NCBI GenBank assembly: GCA_937935075.1
Contig: CALGYB010000168.1
Span: 1 to 36,731 of the forward strand
DNA from: an uncultured Roseiflexus sp.
GTDB lineage: Bacteria > Chloroflexota > Chloroflexia > Chloroflexales > Roseiflexaceae
Direction: 5' to 3'
Length of the DNA stretch: 36,731 bases
This document shows positions 8,223 to 16,013 of this stretch, piece by piece. The notes beneath the pieces were generated by a model, which saw only the letters and a list, made by a program, of their open reading frames with translations, was not told where the DNA came from and did not search any database. The number at the start of each line of letters is the position of its first letter. Positions within the stretch are counted from its first letter, which is position 1. A program made the translations under genes and the position numbers.

Positions 8223-8231
8223 ATTATATCA
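8223..8231 (-). promoter_or_regulatory. Extended -10 promoter, probably for the pilin gene
   Basis: Read on the minus strand this is TGATATAAT: a consensus TATAAT with the upstream TG of an extended -10. No good -35 is seen. It would leave a leader of about 135 nt before the pilin start at 8083. Confidence 0.45.
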
Positions 8232-8376
8232 ACCCGCGCAATAGCCCGACAGTACCGGTGTCTGAGATGACCGTCACCACCAGGGCGGCTAGCGCCGCAC
8301 GCGGGGGAGCGCCCTGCACCACCGCCAGCGGCGCTCGCGCGATCCATGTGCACGGGTGAAGGTCATCATGGGTGGG

Positions 8377-8405
8377 TGCAACGCCGTAACCATCGCTTCT
8401 ATAAT
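8377..8405 (+). promoter_or_regulatory. Candidate promoter of the biotin carboxylase operon
   Basis: TATAAT at 8400-8405 lies 17 nt after a weak -35 candidate TGCAAC (8377-8382). Transcription would start near 8412, giving a leader of about 57 nt before the ATG at 8469. The spacing is ideal but the -35 is poor. Confidence 0.45.
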
Positions 8406-8468
8406 GAAACCATTCACAGTCCAGCAGAATAGTGCACCCGTGCGGCACTGACACATGCCAGGAAAGCC

Positions 8469-8735
8469 ATGAATCTTCATTCTCCTGCCAGCCCGATACG
8501 CATCGACGACGACCTTATCGCTGCTGCACTTGCGGCAATCTGTCTGTATCTGGAAGCCGAACAATCGGAAGCCATCGAAGTGGCGCCGCCACGGAGAGTC
8601 TGGCAGGCAGCGGCGCTGGTCGCAATGCAGGGTGGCGTGCCCGCGCGCGGGGAGCGAACCGTCACCTGGAGCACGGTTGACCGTGCTGGTCGCGCCGCGC
8701 GCTGGAGCGCCGGCATTCTGGGAACATTCGATTGA
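8469..8735 (+). CDS. Small protein ahead of biotin carboxylase, possible carboxylase accessory subunit
   Basis: An 88-residue protein with no motif I can assign firmly. It has an Ala-rich helical part, DDDLIAAALAAICLYLEAE (residues 13-31), then VWQAAALVAMQGG and a Trp-containing tail (TWSTVD, RWSAGILG). It has no signal peptide. The helix followed by a Trp/Ala-rich tail loosely recalls the soluble part of OadG/gamma-type subunits of biotin-dependent decarboxylases, and small epsilon subunits of acyl-CoA carboxylases. That similarity is impressionistic. The stronger evidence is position: it ends 20 nt before the biotin carboxylase start on the same strand, behind a plausible promoter. The ATG at 8469 follows AGGAAAG. 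Confidence 0.6.
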   Translation: MNLHSPASPIRIDDDLIAAALAAICLYLEAEQSEAIEVAPPRRVWQAAALVAMQGGVPARGERTVTWSTVDRAGRAARWSAGILGTFD

Positions 8736-8755
8736 TTGCGTGTAGTGAGGGGCAT

Positions 8756-10531
8756 ATGTTCGACACGGTTCTGGTCGCCAATCGCGGGGAGATAGCGTTG
8801 CGCGTCATGCGCGCCTGCAAGGAATTGGGTCTGCGGACGGTCGCCATTTACAGCGAAGCCGACCGCCACGCACCGCACGTGGCGTATGCCGACGCTGCCT
8901 ATCTGGTGGGTCCGGCTTCAGCCGCGCAAAGTTATCTGAACATTGAGCGGATCATCGAAGTTGCGCGCGAGTCGGGGGCTGGCGCTGTGCATCCGGGGTA
9001 TGGCTTTCTGGCTGAGAATCCCTCATTTGCGCGTGCTGTCACGCTTGCCGGGCTGGTATTCATCGGTCCTCCGGCTGAGGTGATGGATCGGATGGGGGGC
9101 AAAGTTGCCGCGCGCCGCGAGGCAAAAGCCGCAGGGGTGCCGGTTGTGCCTGGAACGCTCTATCCCATCGGCACACTCGAGGAATTGCGCGCCTGTGCCC
9201 ATGAATACGGCTATCCCATTGCCATCAAAGCGGTCGCCGGCGGTGGCGGGCGCGGCTTCCGCGTCGTGTTCGAGGAGAGCGAATTGCGGCAGGCGTTCGA
9301 GAGCGCACGCCGCGAGGCGGAACTTGGTTTTGGCAACGCTGATGTGTATGTCGAGAAATACCTGACCGACCCGCGCCATATTGAGATTCAGGTACTGGCA
9401 GACACCCACGGAAACGTGCTCCACCTCGGCGAGCGCGAGTGTTCGATCCAGCGTCGTCACCAGAAGTTGATCGAGGAAAGCCCATCGCCGGTCATGACGC
9501 CTGAGATGCGCAAGCGCATGGGAGAGGCGGCGGTGCGCCTGGCGAAGCAGGTCGGGTATGTCAGCGCCGGTACACTGGAGTTCATCTACCAGGACGGCGA
9601 GTTCTATTTCCTCGAAATGAACACCCGCATTCAGGTCGAGCACACTGTCACCGAGATGGTGACCGGCATCGATCTGGTGAAGGCGCAGTTGCGAATTGCG
9701 CGTGGTGAACGGCTCTGGCTGACCCAGAACGACGTCGAGATCCGCGGGCACGCGATTGAATGCCGGATCAATGCGGAGGACCCTGCCAGCAACTTTCGTC
9801 CGTCGTTGGGAACGCTCGTCGAGTACAGCGAACCGTATGGCTTTGGTGTGCGAGTCGACAGCGGCGTCCACAAAGGGTATACTATTCCGCAACATTATGA
9901 CTCGCTGATTGCCAAGTTGATCTGCTGGGGCGACGACCGCGCCGAGGCGATTGCGCGTATGCGCCGTGCCCTGATGGATTATCGGATCGTCGGTGTGGCG
10001 CATACCATTCCATTCCATATCCTGACCATGTCTCACCCGGTGTTTCAAGAAGGCCAGGCGACGATCAACTTTATTCCACAGCACCTCGCGGATCAGTTGG
10101 GGACACTGGTTCAGGGTCCTTTGAGTCCGGTGTCAGCCAGCGCAGTATCCGGCGGAACGGCGCGCATCTTCGAGGTGGAGGTCAACGGGCGGCTTTTCGC
10201 CGTGCGGGTGGCGGAAGCCGAGACGCGCGCAGAGCGGACGGAACGGCGCGCCCGACAGTCACGCGACCGCGCCGCGCATCGCGCGCTCCATCCCGTTGCC
10301 GATGGGGTTGTCAGCTCACTCCAAGGAACTGTCTCGGCGGTGCTGGCGTCTCCCGGTCAGGAAGTGGAAGCGGGACAGGTGGTATTTGTCATCGAAGCCA
10401 TGAAGATGGAGAACGAAATCACCGCACCGCACAAAGGGGTGATTGGCCAGGTGCGGGTGCAAGTCGGGCAAACGGTCGAGCCAGGCACCGTGCTGGCGAC
10501 GTATCGCGTGGCTGGAGAAGCGGCGGCATGA
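8756..10531 (+). CDS. Biotin carboxylase fused to biotin carboxyl carrier domain (acyl-CoA carboxylase alpha subunit)
   Basis: A 591-residue subunit that carboxylates biotin with ATP and bicarbonate and carries the biotin itself. The biotin carboxylase part (about 1-450) shows VANRGEIALRVMRAC at the N-terminus, the ATP-grasp glycine loop KAVAGGGGRGFRVV, and the catalytic segment EMNTRIQVEHTVTEMVTG. A variable linker follows, then the carrier domain (about 515-588) with EAMKMENEI; the biotinylated Lys is residue 550. The ATG at 8756 is chosen for the ribosome site TGAGGGG. No carboxyltransferase gene is adjacent. Candidate partners are acetyl-CoA or propionyl-CoA carboxyltransferases encoded elsewhere, which matter for the 3-hydroxypropionate cycle in this group. 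Pyruvate carboxylase subunit A is also possible. Confidence 0.9.
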   Translation: MFDTVLVANRGEIALRVMRACKELGLRTVAIYSEADRHAPHVAYADAAYLVGPASAAQSYLNIERIIEVARESGAGAVHPGYGFLAENPSFARAVTLAGLVFIGPPAEVMDRMGGKVAARREAKAAGVPVVPGTLYPIGTLEELRACAHEYGYPIAIKAVAGGGGRGFRVVFEESELRQAFESARREAELGFGNADVYVEKYLTDPRHIEIQVLADTHGNVLHLGERECSIQRRHQKLIEESPSPVMTPEMRKRMGEAAVRLAKQVGYVSAGTLEFIYQDGEFYFLEMNTRIQVEHTVTEMVTGIDLVKAQLRIARGERLWLTQNDVEIRGHAIECRINAEDPASNFRPSLGTLVEYSEPYGFGVRVDSGVHKGYTIPQHYDSLIAKLICWGDDRAEAIARMRRALMDYRIVGVAHTIPFHILTMSHPVFQEGQATINFIPQHLADQLGTLVQGPLSPVSASAVSGGTARIFEVEVNGRLFAVRVAEAETRAERTERRARQSRDRAAHRALHPVADGVVSSLQGTVSAVLASPGQEVEAGQVVFVIEAMKMENEITAPHKGVIGQVRVQVGQTVEPGTVLATYRVAGEAAA

Positions 10532-10546
10532 CATCGTGAGAGGCAT

Positions 10547-11434
10547 ATGACGACGCCAGAACTCTTTGTTGCCAGTGTGACGCCATTCACATCGCCGTCG
10601 GGCGTGGTCGATCACGCTTCCATCATCAGGCATCTGCGCTGGCTGGAAGCGCAGGGGGTCGATGGCGTCGTGCCCTGCGGCACCACCGGCGAGGGGCAGT
10701 CGTTGAGCATTGCCGAGCGTATGGCGATCTTCGATACGGTGTTGCAACACCGTGGGCGATTGCGGGTATTCGCGGGAACCGGCTGCGCGGCGCTGAGCGA
10801 TACGATTGCACTGACGCGCTACGCCATCGAGCGCGGCGCCGAGGCGGCGCTGGTGTTGCCGCCGTTCTATTTCAAGAACCTGAGCGACGCCGGTTTGCTC
10901 GGGTACTACCGTGCGCTGTGCGATGCACTGCCGTCCGGCGCGCGCCTGATCCTGTACCACATCCCGCCGATGAGCCAGATCCCCATTTCTCCCGCCGTCA
11001 TCAAAGGTCTCTACCAGAGCCACCCGCATATGGTGTACGGCTTGAAAGACAGCGGCGGCGATCCTGCCTATCTAGCCATGCTGACGCAGCAGTTTCCCGC
11101 ATTGCGGGTCTATGTCGGCAGTGCAGCGCTGTTTGCGCAAGCGCTCCGCGATGGCGCAGCAGGCGGCATCTTTGCGCTGAGCAATGTCTTCCCACGTGAC
11201 ATGCGCGCTGTCATAACCGCCCATCTGAACGGCGTCGATGTGGCGCCTGTTCAGCAGCGGGTGACGGCGCTCAGCCAGGCGCTGAAGCCGTATGGCAATC
11301 CACCGGCGATTAAGGCGCTACTGGCGCGCCTTGCGCATCTGCCGCACACCTCATCGCGCTTCCCGCTCGTCGATCTGACCCCCGACGAAGCGGAGGCGCT
11401 GTGGATGGCAGTGCAGCGGATCGAAGAGCAGTAA
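10547..11434 (+). CDS. DapA-superfamily aldolase/lyase
   Basis: A 295-residue protein of the dihydrodipicolinate synthase/N-acetylneuraminate lyase superfamily, a class I aldolase TIM barrel. Visible residues: the GTTGE loop at 45-49, Tyr137 in LILYHIPP, and the Schiff-base Lys167 in YGLKDSGG. The Arg that follows the Tyr motif in true DapA (Arg138 of E. coli, in YNVPSRT) is absent here, where the sequence reads YHIPPMSQ. This argues for another 2-oxo-acid aldolase, for example acting on 2-keto-3-deoxy sugar acids, rather than lysine biosynthesis. It starts 15 nt after the biotin carboxylase stop with ribosome site GTGAGAGG, so the two are probably cotranscribed. Its stop codon TAA overlaps a MITE-like end. 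Confidence 0.87.
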   Translation: MTTPELFVASVTPFTSPSGVVDHASIIRHLRWLEAQGVDGVVPCGTTGEGQSLSIAERMAIFDTVLQHRGRLRVFAGTGCAALSDTIALTRYAIERGAEAALVLPPFYFKNLSDAGLLGYYRALCDALPSGARLILYHIPPMSQIPISPAVIKGLYQSHPHMVYGLKDSGGDPAYLAMLTQQFPALRVYVGSAALFAQALRDGAAGGIFALSNVFPRDMRAVITAHLNGVDVAPVQQRVTALSQALKPYGNPPAIKALLARLAHLPHTSSRFPLVDLTPDEAEALWMAVQRIEEQ

Positions 11435-11456
11435 GAGCCTGTTTGAAAACTCGCTG
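11434..11456 (+). repeat. Isolated end of the 92-bp MITE-like family
   Basis: AGAGCCTGTTTGAAAACTCG and the next few bases match the left end of the tandem elements at 36506 and 36634 at nearly every position. The match begins on the last base of the aldolase stop codon. The other end of the element is not found here, so this is a remnant. Confidence 0.6.
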
Positions 11457-11470
11457 CCCGCCTCATATCG

Positions 11471-11501
11471 GGATGGACGATGACAGCGCCATCGTCCACC
11501 C
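11471..11501. repeat. Hairpin between convergent genes
   Basis: GGATGGACGATG and CATCGTCCACCC form an inverted repeat around a 7-nt loop, one base before the stop of the minus-strand glycosyltransferase. No T run follows on either strand. It may help end transcription of the two convergent genes or protect 3' ends. Confidence 0.5.
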
Positions 11502-12707
11502 TCACGATTTCGCTCCTGCAACGACGGTATGGTAAATCGCCTCGATCTGGCGCGCTGCGCGCTCCCATGAGAGATCGCGCACGGCGCGTTCGCGCACGCG
11601 TCTGCCCACTTCCTGCGCCCATTCCGGTTGATCGAGCGCCAGTTCGATCTTCGCTGCCAGGTCTTCGACGCTGCCGTAGGCGGCGTAGATGCCGCAGTCG
11701 CCGAGAAACTCGCGCGCGACCGGCGTATCGAATGCGACGACCGGCAACCCCATCGCCATGTAGTTGCCGATCTTGCCGTTTCCCTCCGTCCGGCTCATTT
11801 TTGGCGCAACCGCCACCTCACCGAGCGCCAGGTAGGCATGCAGGTCACGGTAGAAAATGCGCCCTGGCAGTGTGACGTGGTTGCCTACACCAAGCGACCC
11901 GGCATAGGCGCGATAACTGGCCGGGTCGGGGTGCCCCATAATGAGGAAATGCACATCTGGACGATGCGCGGTGACAATCCGCGCCGCCTGGATGAGATGA
12001 TGCGTTCCCTGGTATGGCGCCAGCAGCCCGATATAGACCACTATCCGCCGATCCTGGGGAATGCCAAGCTGACGACGCAATGCGCAGCGTTGCGCTTCCC
12101 ATTCGGGCGATCCGTCGAACGGACGGAAACGCTGCGTGTTGACGCTGTCAACAACCGTGTAGAGCCGGTCGGGATGCACCGAACCATCGCGGCGCAGCAG
12201 ATTCGCAGCATTGACCGTCGATGTGATAACCGCATCGGCATTGCGGTTAATCATGCGTTCCAGGCGCGTCAATAATGGAAAGATCGGATTGGTGCGTTTG
12301 ATGAAGCCATGATCGAGCATTTCGCTCGTCATACTCCCCTGATAGTCCAGGATGAGCGGAATGCCCAGCAGACGTTTCAACGCCAGTCCGATGAATGCCG
12401 CTTCGTGGGTGTGGGCATGAATAATGGTTGGGCGGATCTCCAGCGCGACGCGCAGGCTGCGCCATGCCAGCCCAACATCCAGGTACAATTTGTGGCGCGA
12501 CGATCCAACCACAGCGCGCCGGATCCAGGGCACATCCCACGAGCGACGAATATCAAGGCCAGGCATGTCGTCGCCGTTGTGGTAGGTCGCCAGCACCAGC
12601 CGATGCCCGAGTTGCTGAACGGCTTTCGCCTCCTCCCAGATGCGCACATGGTTGCCGTAATCCGAAAAAAAGCTGGTCGACGCCAGCATCAGAATCGTGT
12701 AAGGCAC
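11502..12707 (-). CDS. GT4-family glycosyltransferase
   Basis: A 401-residue GT-B glycosyltransferase of the GT4 type. The N-terminal domain has the acceptor-side pattern (SFFSDYGNHVRIWEEAKAV, then IIHAHTHEAAFIGLAL), a typical first half. The C-terminal donor domain starts around IVVYIGLLAPYQGTHHLIQA and carries EGNGKIGNYMAMGLPVVAFD, corresponding to the family donor loop. It begins 17 nt after the HAD-family gene on the same strand, so the two probably form an operon. The pairing suggests synthesis or trimming of a surface or compatible-solute glycoside, but nothing in the sequence fixes the substrate. ATG at 12705-12707 is used; an ATG six codons later is possible. Confidence 0.88.
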   Translation of the reverse strand: MPYTILMLASTSFFSDYGNHVRIWEEAKAVQQLGHRLVLATYHNGDDMPGLDIRRSWDVPWIRRAVVGSSRHKLYLDVGLAWRSLRVALEIRPTIIHAHTHEAAFIGLALKRLLGIPLILDYQGSMTSEMLDHGFIKRTNPIFPLLTRLERMINRNADAVITSTVNAANLLRRDGSVHPDRLYTVVDSVNTQRFRPFDGSPEWEAQRCALRRQLGIPQDRRIVVYIGLLAPYQGTHHLIQAARIVTAHRPDVHFLIMGHPDPASYRAYAGSLGVGNHVTLPGRIFYRDLHAYLALGEVAVAPKMSRTEGNGKIGNYMAMGLPVVAFDTPVAREFLGDCGIYAAYGSVEDLAAKIELALDQPEWAQEVGRRVRERAVRDLSWERAARQIEAIYHTVVAGAKS

Positions 12708-12724
12708 GGGTTATCCTGATAGCA

Positions 12725-13426
12725 TCAGACGGCAGGCAGTCGCGCCAGCCAGGTCGGCAGTTCACCGATGTGTGATAACGTCACGTATCTGCCGGCTATT
12801 GCTCCTTCGTCGGTCACACGTTCGTGGATCCAGGTCAAGTGATACGGGATGTAGACCGCGTTCCCACCGACTTCGACCACCGGCAGGATATCAGATCTCA
12901 GCGAATTGCCAACCATCAAGAAGCGGCGTGGTTCGATGCCATGCCGCTTCATCACGGCGGCATAGGCGGCAGGCGTCTTTTCGCTGACAATTTCGATGTG
13001 CTGGAAATAATCGGCGATGCCGGATCGCGCAATCTTGCTTTCCTGATCGAACAGATCGCCTTTGGTGACAATCATCAGCCGGTAGGAGTCGCTGAGCAAT
13101 GCGATCGTTTCGCGCACTCCCGGCAGCAACTCGACCGGCGCACGCAGCATATCGCGGGCATAGTCAATAATCTGGCGAATCTCATGCGCCCCGATGCGCC
13201 CGTCGGTTATCTCAATCGCGGTTTCGATCATCGATAGCGTAAACCCTTTGATCCCGTACCCGAAGAACGCCAGGTTGCGCATTTCGGTCGTATACAACCG
13301 TTGATCGATCGTTGCGACATCCTGAAAGGGTGCAAGCAGGCGTTTGAACCGCTCCTGCGTGAGAGAATAGAGGTTCTCGTTGTGCCAGAGCGTATCGTCG
13401 GCGTCAAATGCGATGGCGGTAATCAT
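12725..13426 (-). CDS. HAD-superfamily phosphatase
   Basis: A 233-residue haloacid dehalogenase-type hydrolase with all four motifs. Motif I is FDADDTLW with nucleophile Asp8 and general acid Asp10; motif II is the Thr in IVTKGD; motif III Lys lies in SEKTPAAY; motif IV is GNSLRSDILP with the metal-binding Asp. The helical region after motif I (about 15-90) is a type C1 cap. Substrate is unknown. With the downstream glycosyltransferase it could form a transferase-phosphatase pair like those that make a phosphorylated glycoside and then dephosphorylate it; this is inference from adjacency only. Confidence 0.87.
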   Translation of the reverse strand: MITAIAFDADDTLWHNENLYSLTQERFKRLLAPFQDVATIDQRLYTTEMRNLAFFGYGIKGFTLSMIETAIEITDGRIGAHEIRQIIDYARDMLRAPVELLPGVRETIALLSDSYRLMIVTKGDLFDQESKIARSGIADYFQHIEIVSEKTPAAYAAVMKRHGIEPRRFLMVGNSLRSDILPVVEVGGNAVYIPYHLTWIHERVTDEGAIAGRYVTLSHIGELPTWLARLPAV

Positions 13427-13454
13427 AGGGATTAGGAGTTAGGGATGAGGGGTT

Positions 13455-13569
13455 AGGAATGCCTTCCTGCCCTCGCACCTGCAACCTCCCTGTAGTGAAT
13501 GCTTCTGTTCTCTGAGGATAGGTATCAAAAGTCAGGAATGCCTTCCTGCCCTCGCACCTGCAACCTCCC
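13455..13569. repeat. 36-bp direct repeat, two copies
   Basis: The 36-bp stretch beginning AGGAATGCCTTCCTGCCCTC occurs at 13455-13490 and again at 13534-13569, with 43 bp of other sequence between. Both copies contain the small palindrome GGAATGCCTTCC-like core. They fill the gap between glcF and the HAD gene. No coding content is seen. Confidence 0.85.
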
Positions 13570-13655
13570 CGCAATACTCGACGCCTCTTTCGAGGCTTAT
13601 TTCCGCTCGCCCCTTGCTTCAAGCCTCTCGCCTCGCGCCTCATCCCGCTCGCCTG

Positions 13656-15083
13656 TCACCGCCCATACGCCTCATCCAATATTTCGACGACATGGCGCAC
13701 CTGCATCTTCGAGCCGCGACGCCGCAACCCGCTTTCGAGTTGCAGGTGACAGCCAGGGTTCGCGGTGACGATGACCTCTGCGCCGGTGGCTTCTGCGTGG
13801 TTCAGTTTGCGTTCGCCGAGGCGGGCCGCCATGTCAGGTTGCGTCACGTTGTAGATGCCGGCTGAGCCGCAGCAGAGCGACGACTCCTGCATTTCCCGCA
13901 GGGTGACGCCAGGAATGGCGCGCAGCAGTTGACGCGGTTGGACGCTGATGCGTTGCGCATGCGCCAGATGACATGGCTCCTGATACGTCACCGTCAGGTT
14001 CAGCGGGCGCATGGCGGCGGTATTCAGGTCGAGCGCCGCCAGGAACTCGGTCACATCCTTCACTTTTGCGGCAAAGCGACCGGCGCGCTCCTGCCACTGC
14101 GGATCATCGTGAAGCAGATGCCCGTATTCCTTGAGCGTCGAGCCGCACCCGGCGGCATTGACGATAATCGCATCGACTCCCAACCCCTCGAATGCAGCAA
14201 TATTCTGGCGCGCCAGGTCACGCGCGCCAGGCAGGTCGCCGCCGTGAGCGTGGAGCGCACCGCAGCACCCCTGATCCGGCGGAAGGATAACCGTGCAGCC
14301 ATTCTTGCGCAACACACGAATGGTCGCCTCGTGGACATCGGCGAACGCCGTGGCCATGATGCAGCCGGTGAGCAGCGCCACGGTGAAACGTTCTTTGCCT
14401 TCCGCCGGGAGGACTTGCCCCTCAGGAACGGCAAACCGGTCACAGATCGGCGGCAGGAGCGCCTCGGTCTCATCGAGTTTCAGGGCGCGGAGCGCACCGC
14501 TGCGACGGGCCAACGCCTGTACGCCGCTCTTCTGATAGAGCCACATCAGGCGCGAGAAGAGGCGGAACAGTTTTGGATTGCGGAAGAGGAAGCCAAACGC
14601 GCCGAAGCGCAGAAGACGCGCCAGCCAGGGATGCGGCGGGAGGCGTCCATCAGCCTTTGCCTGTTCGATCTGCGTGCGCGACGCCTCCAGGATCTGGCCG
14701 TACAACACGCCACTGGGACAGACAGCTTCGCAGGCGCGGCAGTTGAGGCAGGCGCTCATCTGCTCCTGAAAGACCTCGCTCTCCATCCCGATGCGTCCAT
14801 CGGCGACGGCTTTCATCAGATAAATACGACCGCGCGGCGAGAACTGCTCAAGCCCGGTTTCGCGGTACGTCGGGCAGGCAGGCAGACACAACCCGCAATG
14901 AACGCACGAATTGATCACGGCATCGCTGGGAATGTCGGAACCGGCGAACGGAACACCGGCGGTAATCTCGTGTTCAGCGATCATAGCATTGGCACTCGCG
15001 TTCAAAACGTCCATGGCGACGTTGTCCAGGGTGTCGTCTGCCGCAGGACGCACAACTTCCGGCAGAGCGGCTGTCAGACTCAT
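13656..15083 (-). CDS. glcF: Glycolate oxidase iron-sulfur subunit-like protein (GlcF type)
   Basis: A 475-residue Fe-S protein of the GlcF/heterodisulfide reductase D-like family. Two [4Fe-4S] motifs lie in the N-terminal third: CVHCGLCLPACPTY (about 61-74) and CLNCRACEAVCPSGV (about 113-127). Two CCG domains follow, with GCCGALHAHGGD and SLCCGSAGIYNV. In GlcDEF, GlcF carries electrons from the FAD subunits that oxidise glycolate or a related 2-hydroxy acid to the quinone pool. No GlcD or GlcE is nearby, so its flavoprotein partner must be elsewhere, and a lactate or glycerol-3-phosphate type role is possible. A -10 like TATTAT lies 24 nt upstream of the start codon. Confidence 0.88.
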   Translation of the reverse strand: MSLTAALPEVVRPAADDTLDNVAMDVLNASANAMIAEHEITAGVPFAGSDIPSDAVINSCVHCGLCLPACPTYRETGLEQFSPRGRIYLMKAVADGRIGMESEVFQEQMSACLNCRACEAVCPSGVLYGQILEASRTQIEQAKADGRLPPHPWLARLLRFGAFGFLFRNPKLFRLFSRLMWLYQKSGVQALARRSGALRALKLDETEALLPPICDRFAVPEGQVLPAEGKERFTVALLTGCIMATAFADVHEATIRVLRKNGCTVILPPDQGCCGALHAHGGDLPGARDLARQNIAAFEGLGVDAIIVNAAGCGSTLKEYGHLLHDDPQWQERAGRFAAKVKDVTEFLAALDLNTAAMRPLNLTVTYQEPCHLAHAQRISVQPRQLLRAIPGVTLREMQESSLCCGSAGIYNVTQPDMAARLGERKLNHAEATGAEVIVTANPGCHLQLESGLRRRGSKMQVRHVVEILDEAYGR

Positions 15084-15106
15084 ACATTGCGACTCTCAGC
15101 GCCCGT

Positions 15107-15112
15107 ATAATA
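15107..15112 (-). promoter_or_regulatory. Candidate -10 of glcF
   Basis: Read on the minus strand this is TATTAT, 24 nt before the glcF ATG. The plus strand of nearly the same site reads TATAAT (15106-15111). No clear -35 was found. Confidence 0.4.
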
Positions 15113-15300
15113 CCGTTTCCCCGCACAGCGTGCAAATCGAGGAATGGGCAGGAAACGCCGCCCGTGATATGCCGCCCGCTGATGCGTTCTCGCAGTCGCC
15201 GGCGATTGATGAAGATCAAGAAAATAGTCCGGTTGCGCCAGGGCGCTGCGGGCTGAGGCCCTTGCTGATACGAATGCGCGGTCATTTGGACAATCATGAC

Positions 15301-15417
15301 TTCACTGCAAAAAGCGGCAACCACGAAGGTCACAAAGGGACACAAAGGCAATGCACTTTATGTTTATTCACCTTCGTGCGCTTCGTGCCCTTGGTGGTTA
15401 AGCCTTTGTGCAGTGGA
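15301..15417. repeat. 117-bp imperfect long inverted repeat
   Basis: The left arm beginning CACTGCAAAAAGCGGCAACC and the right arm ending TTGTGCAGTG are imperfect reverse complements over about 45 bp. Each arm is built of repeated ACGAAGG / CACAAAGG words. Similar ACCACGAAGG-type elements are scattered in many bacterial genomes, from memory. It may be a decayed MITE. Confidence 0.7.
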
Positions 15418-15665
15418 CTCCCTCAATGGTTTTTGAGCAAAGAATCCGGCATCGCCCGCTGAAGCCCGCGCCGGCGGGCGTGGCAACCGTAGCCCGCGGC
15501 TTCAGCCGCCGGGCGGACTGCCGATGTACGCAGCGGGACGCCAGGGCGCTGCGGCAGCAGCGGGCTAAAGCCCTCGCTGAGGACATGAAAGCCCCGCTGG
15601 GGCTTCCGCACCCTCATTACCCCGCAGATCAGCGCGTGACGCGACGGCACGGTCTACCGGACTCA

Positions 15666-15880
15666 CTATTAGAGCGAGCAACCAGGTGTCGCACAATCAT
15701 TGCCCGTGGTGACCGTCTAGCGGCTGATGTTGGCTTCGACAGGCTCAGCCAACGATAGCCGCGCCACGTCCTTGAGTGTTCAACTCGGATTGCGTACTGA
15801 ATATGGTTTGAAAAATGCTCAGCCAACGTCAGCCGCGCCACGTCCTTGAGCGTCCAGGTTTTGGTTAATCGCTCTATGAG
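15666..15880 (+). mobile_element. MITE-like element, family 1 (rearranged copy)
   Basis: The left end CTATTAGAGCGAGCAACCA matches the reverse complement of the right end, CTCATAGAGCGATTAACCA, at most positions. Inside is the hairpin core GGCTTCGACAGGCTCAGCC (imperfect at the distal end), and a second partial core at about 15818-15834. It is 215 bp rather than about 140 bp, apparently from an internal duplication. No transposase is encoded. Confidence 0.7.
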
Positions 15881-16013
15881 CATGCATCATACCCGCGCTG
15901 ATCTACGAAGCCCCGCGCGCCGGGCTGGCAGCGGGCATCCGCTTGCTATGTAGTGGAACCCGCCCGACGGTCAACCGCCGGGCGTGGGGATGGTGAAGCG
16001 GAAGTGGTTCCTG

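Larger units (their letters stand above)
8084..8468. other. Divergent intergenic region, pilin / biotin carboxylase operon
   Basis: This 385-bp region lies between the divergent pilin gene and the small gene ahead of the biotin carboxylase. It contains a minus-strand extended -10 near 8223-8231 and a plus-strand TATAAT near 8400. Open frames crossing it are antisense or low complexity and show no family features. No RNA gene or riboswitch is recognised. Confidence 0.5.
15084..16013. other. Repeat-filled intergenic region of 930 bp
   Basis: No convincing gene lies between glcF and the OmpR-type regulator gene. The region holds three repeat blocks: a long imperfect hairpin element (15301-15417), a GC-rich stretch of short palindromes (about 15450-15610, with several copies of CCCGC/GCGGG-type arms), and a MITE-like element (15666-15880). 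Open frames here are low complexity. Confidence 0.7.

Noticed and set aside
9023-10084. Minus-strand open frame of 353 codons
   Set aside because: Antisense to the biotin carboxylase, a certain gene; the frame is open because of high GC at third positions.
13929-15110. Plus-strand open frame of 393 codons
   Set aside because: Exactly antisense to glcF, which has full Fe-S motifs. The antisense product has no family features and an Arg-rich, Gln-rich composition.
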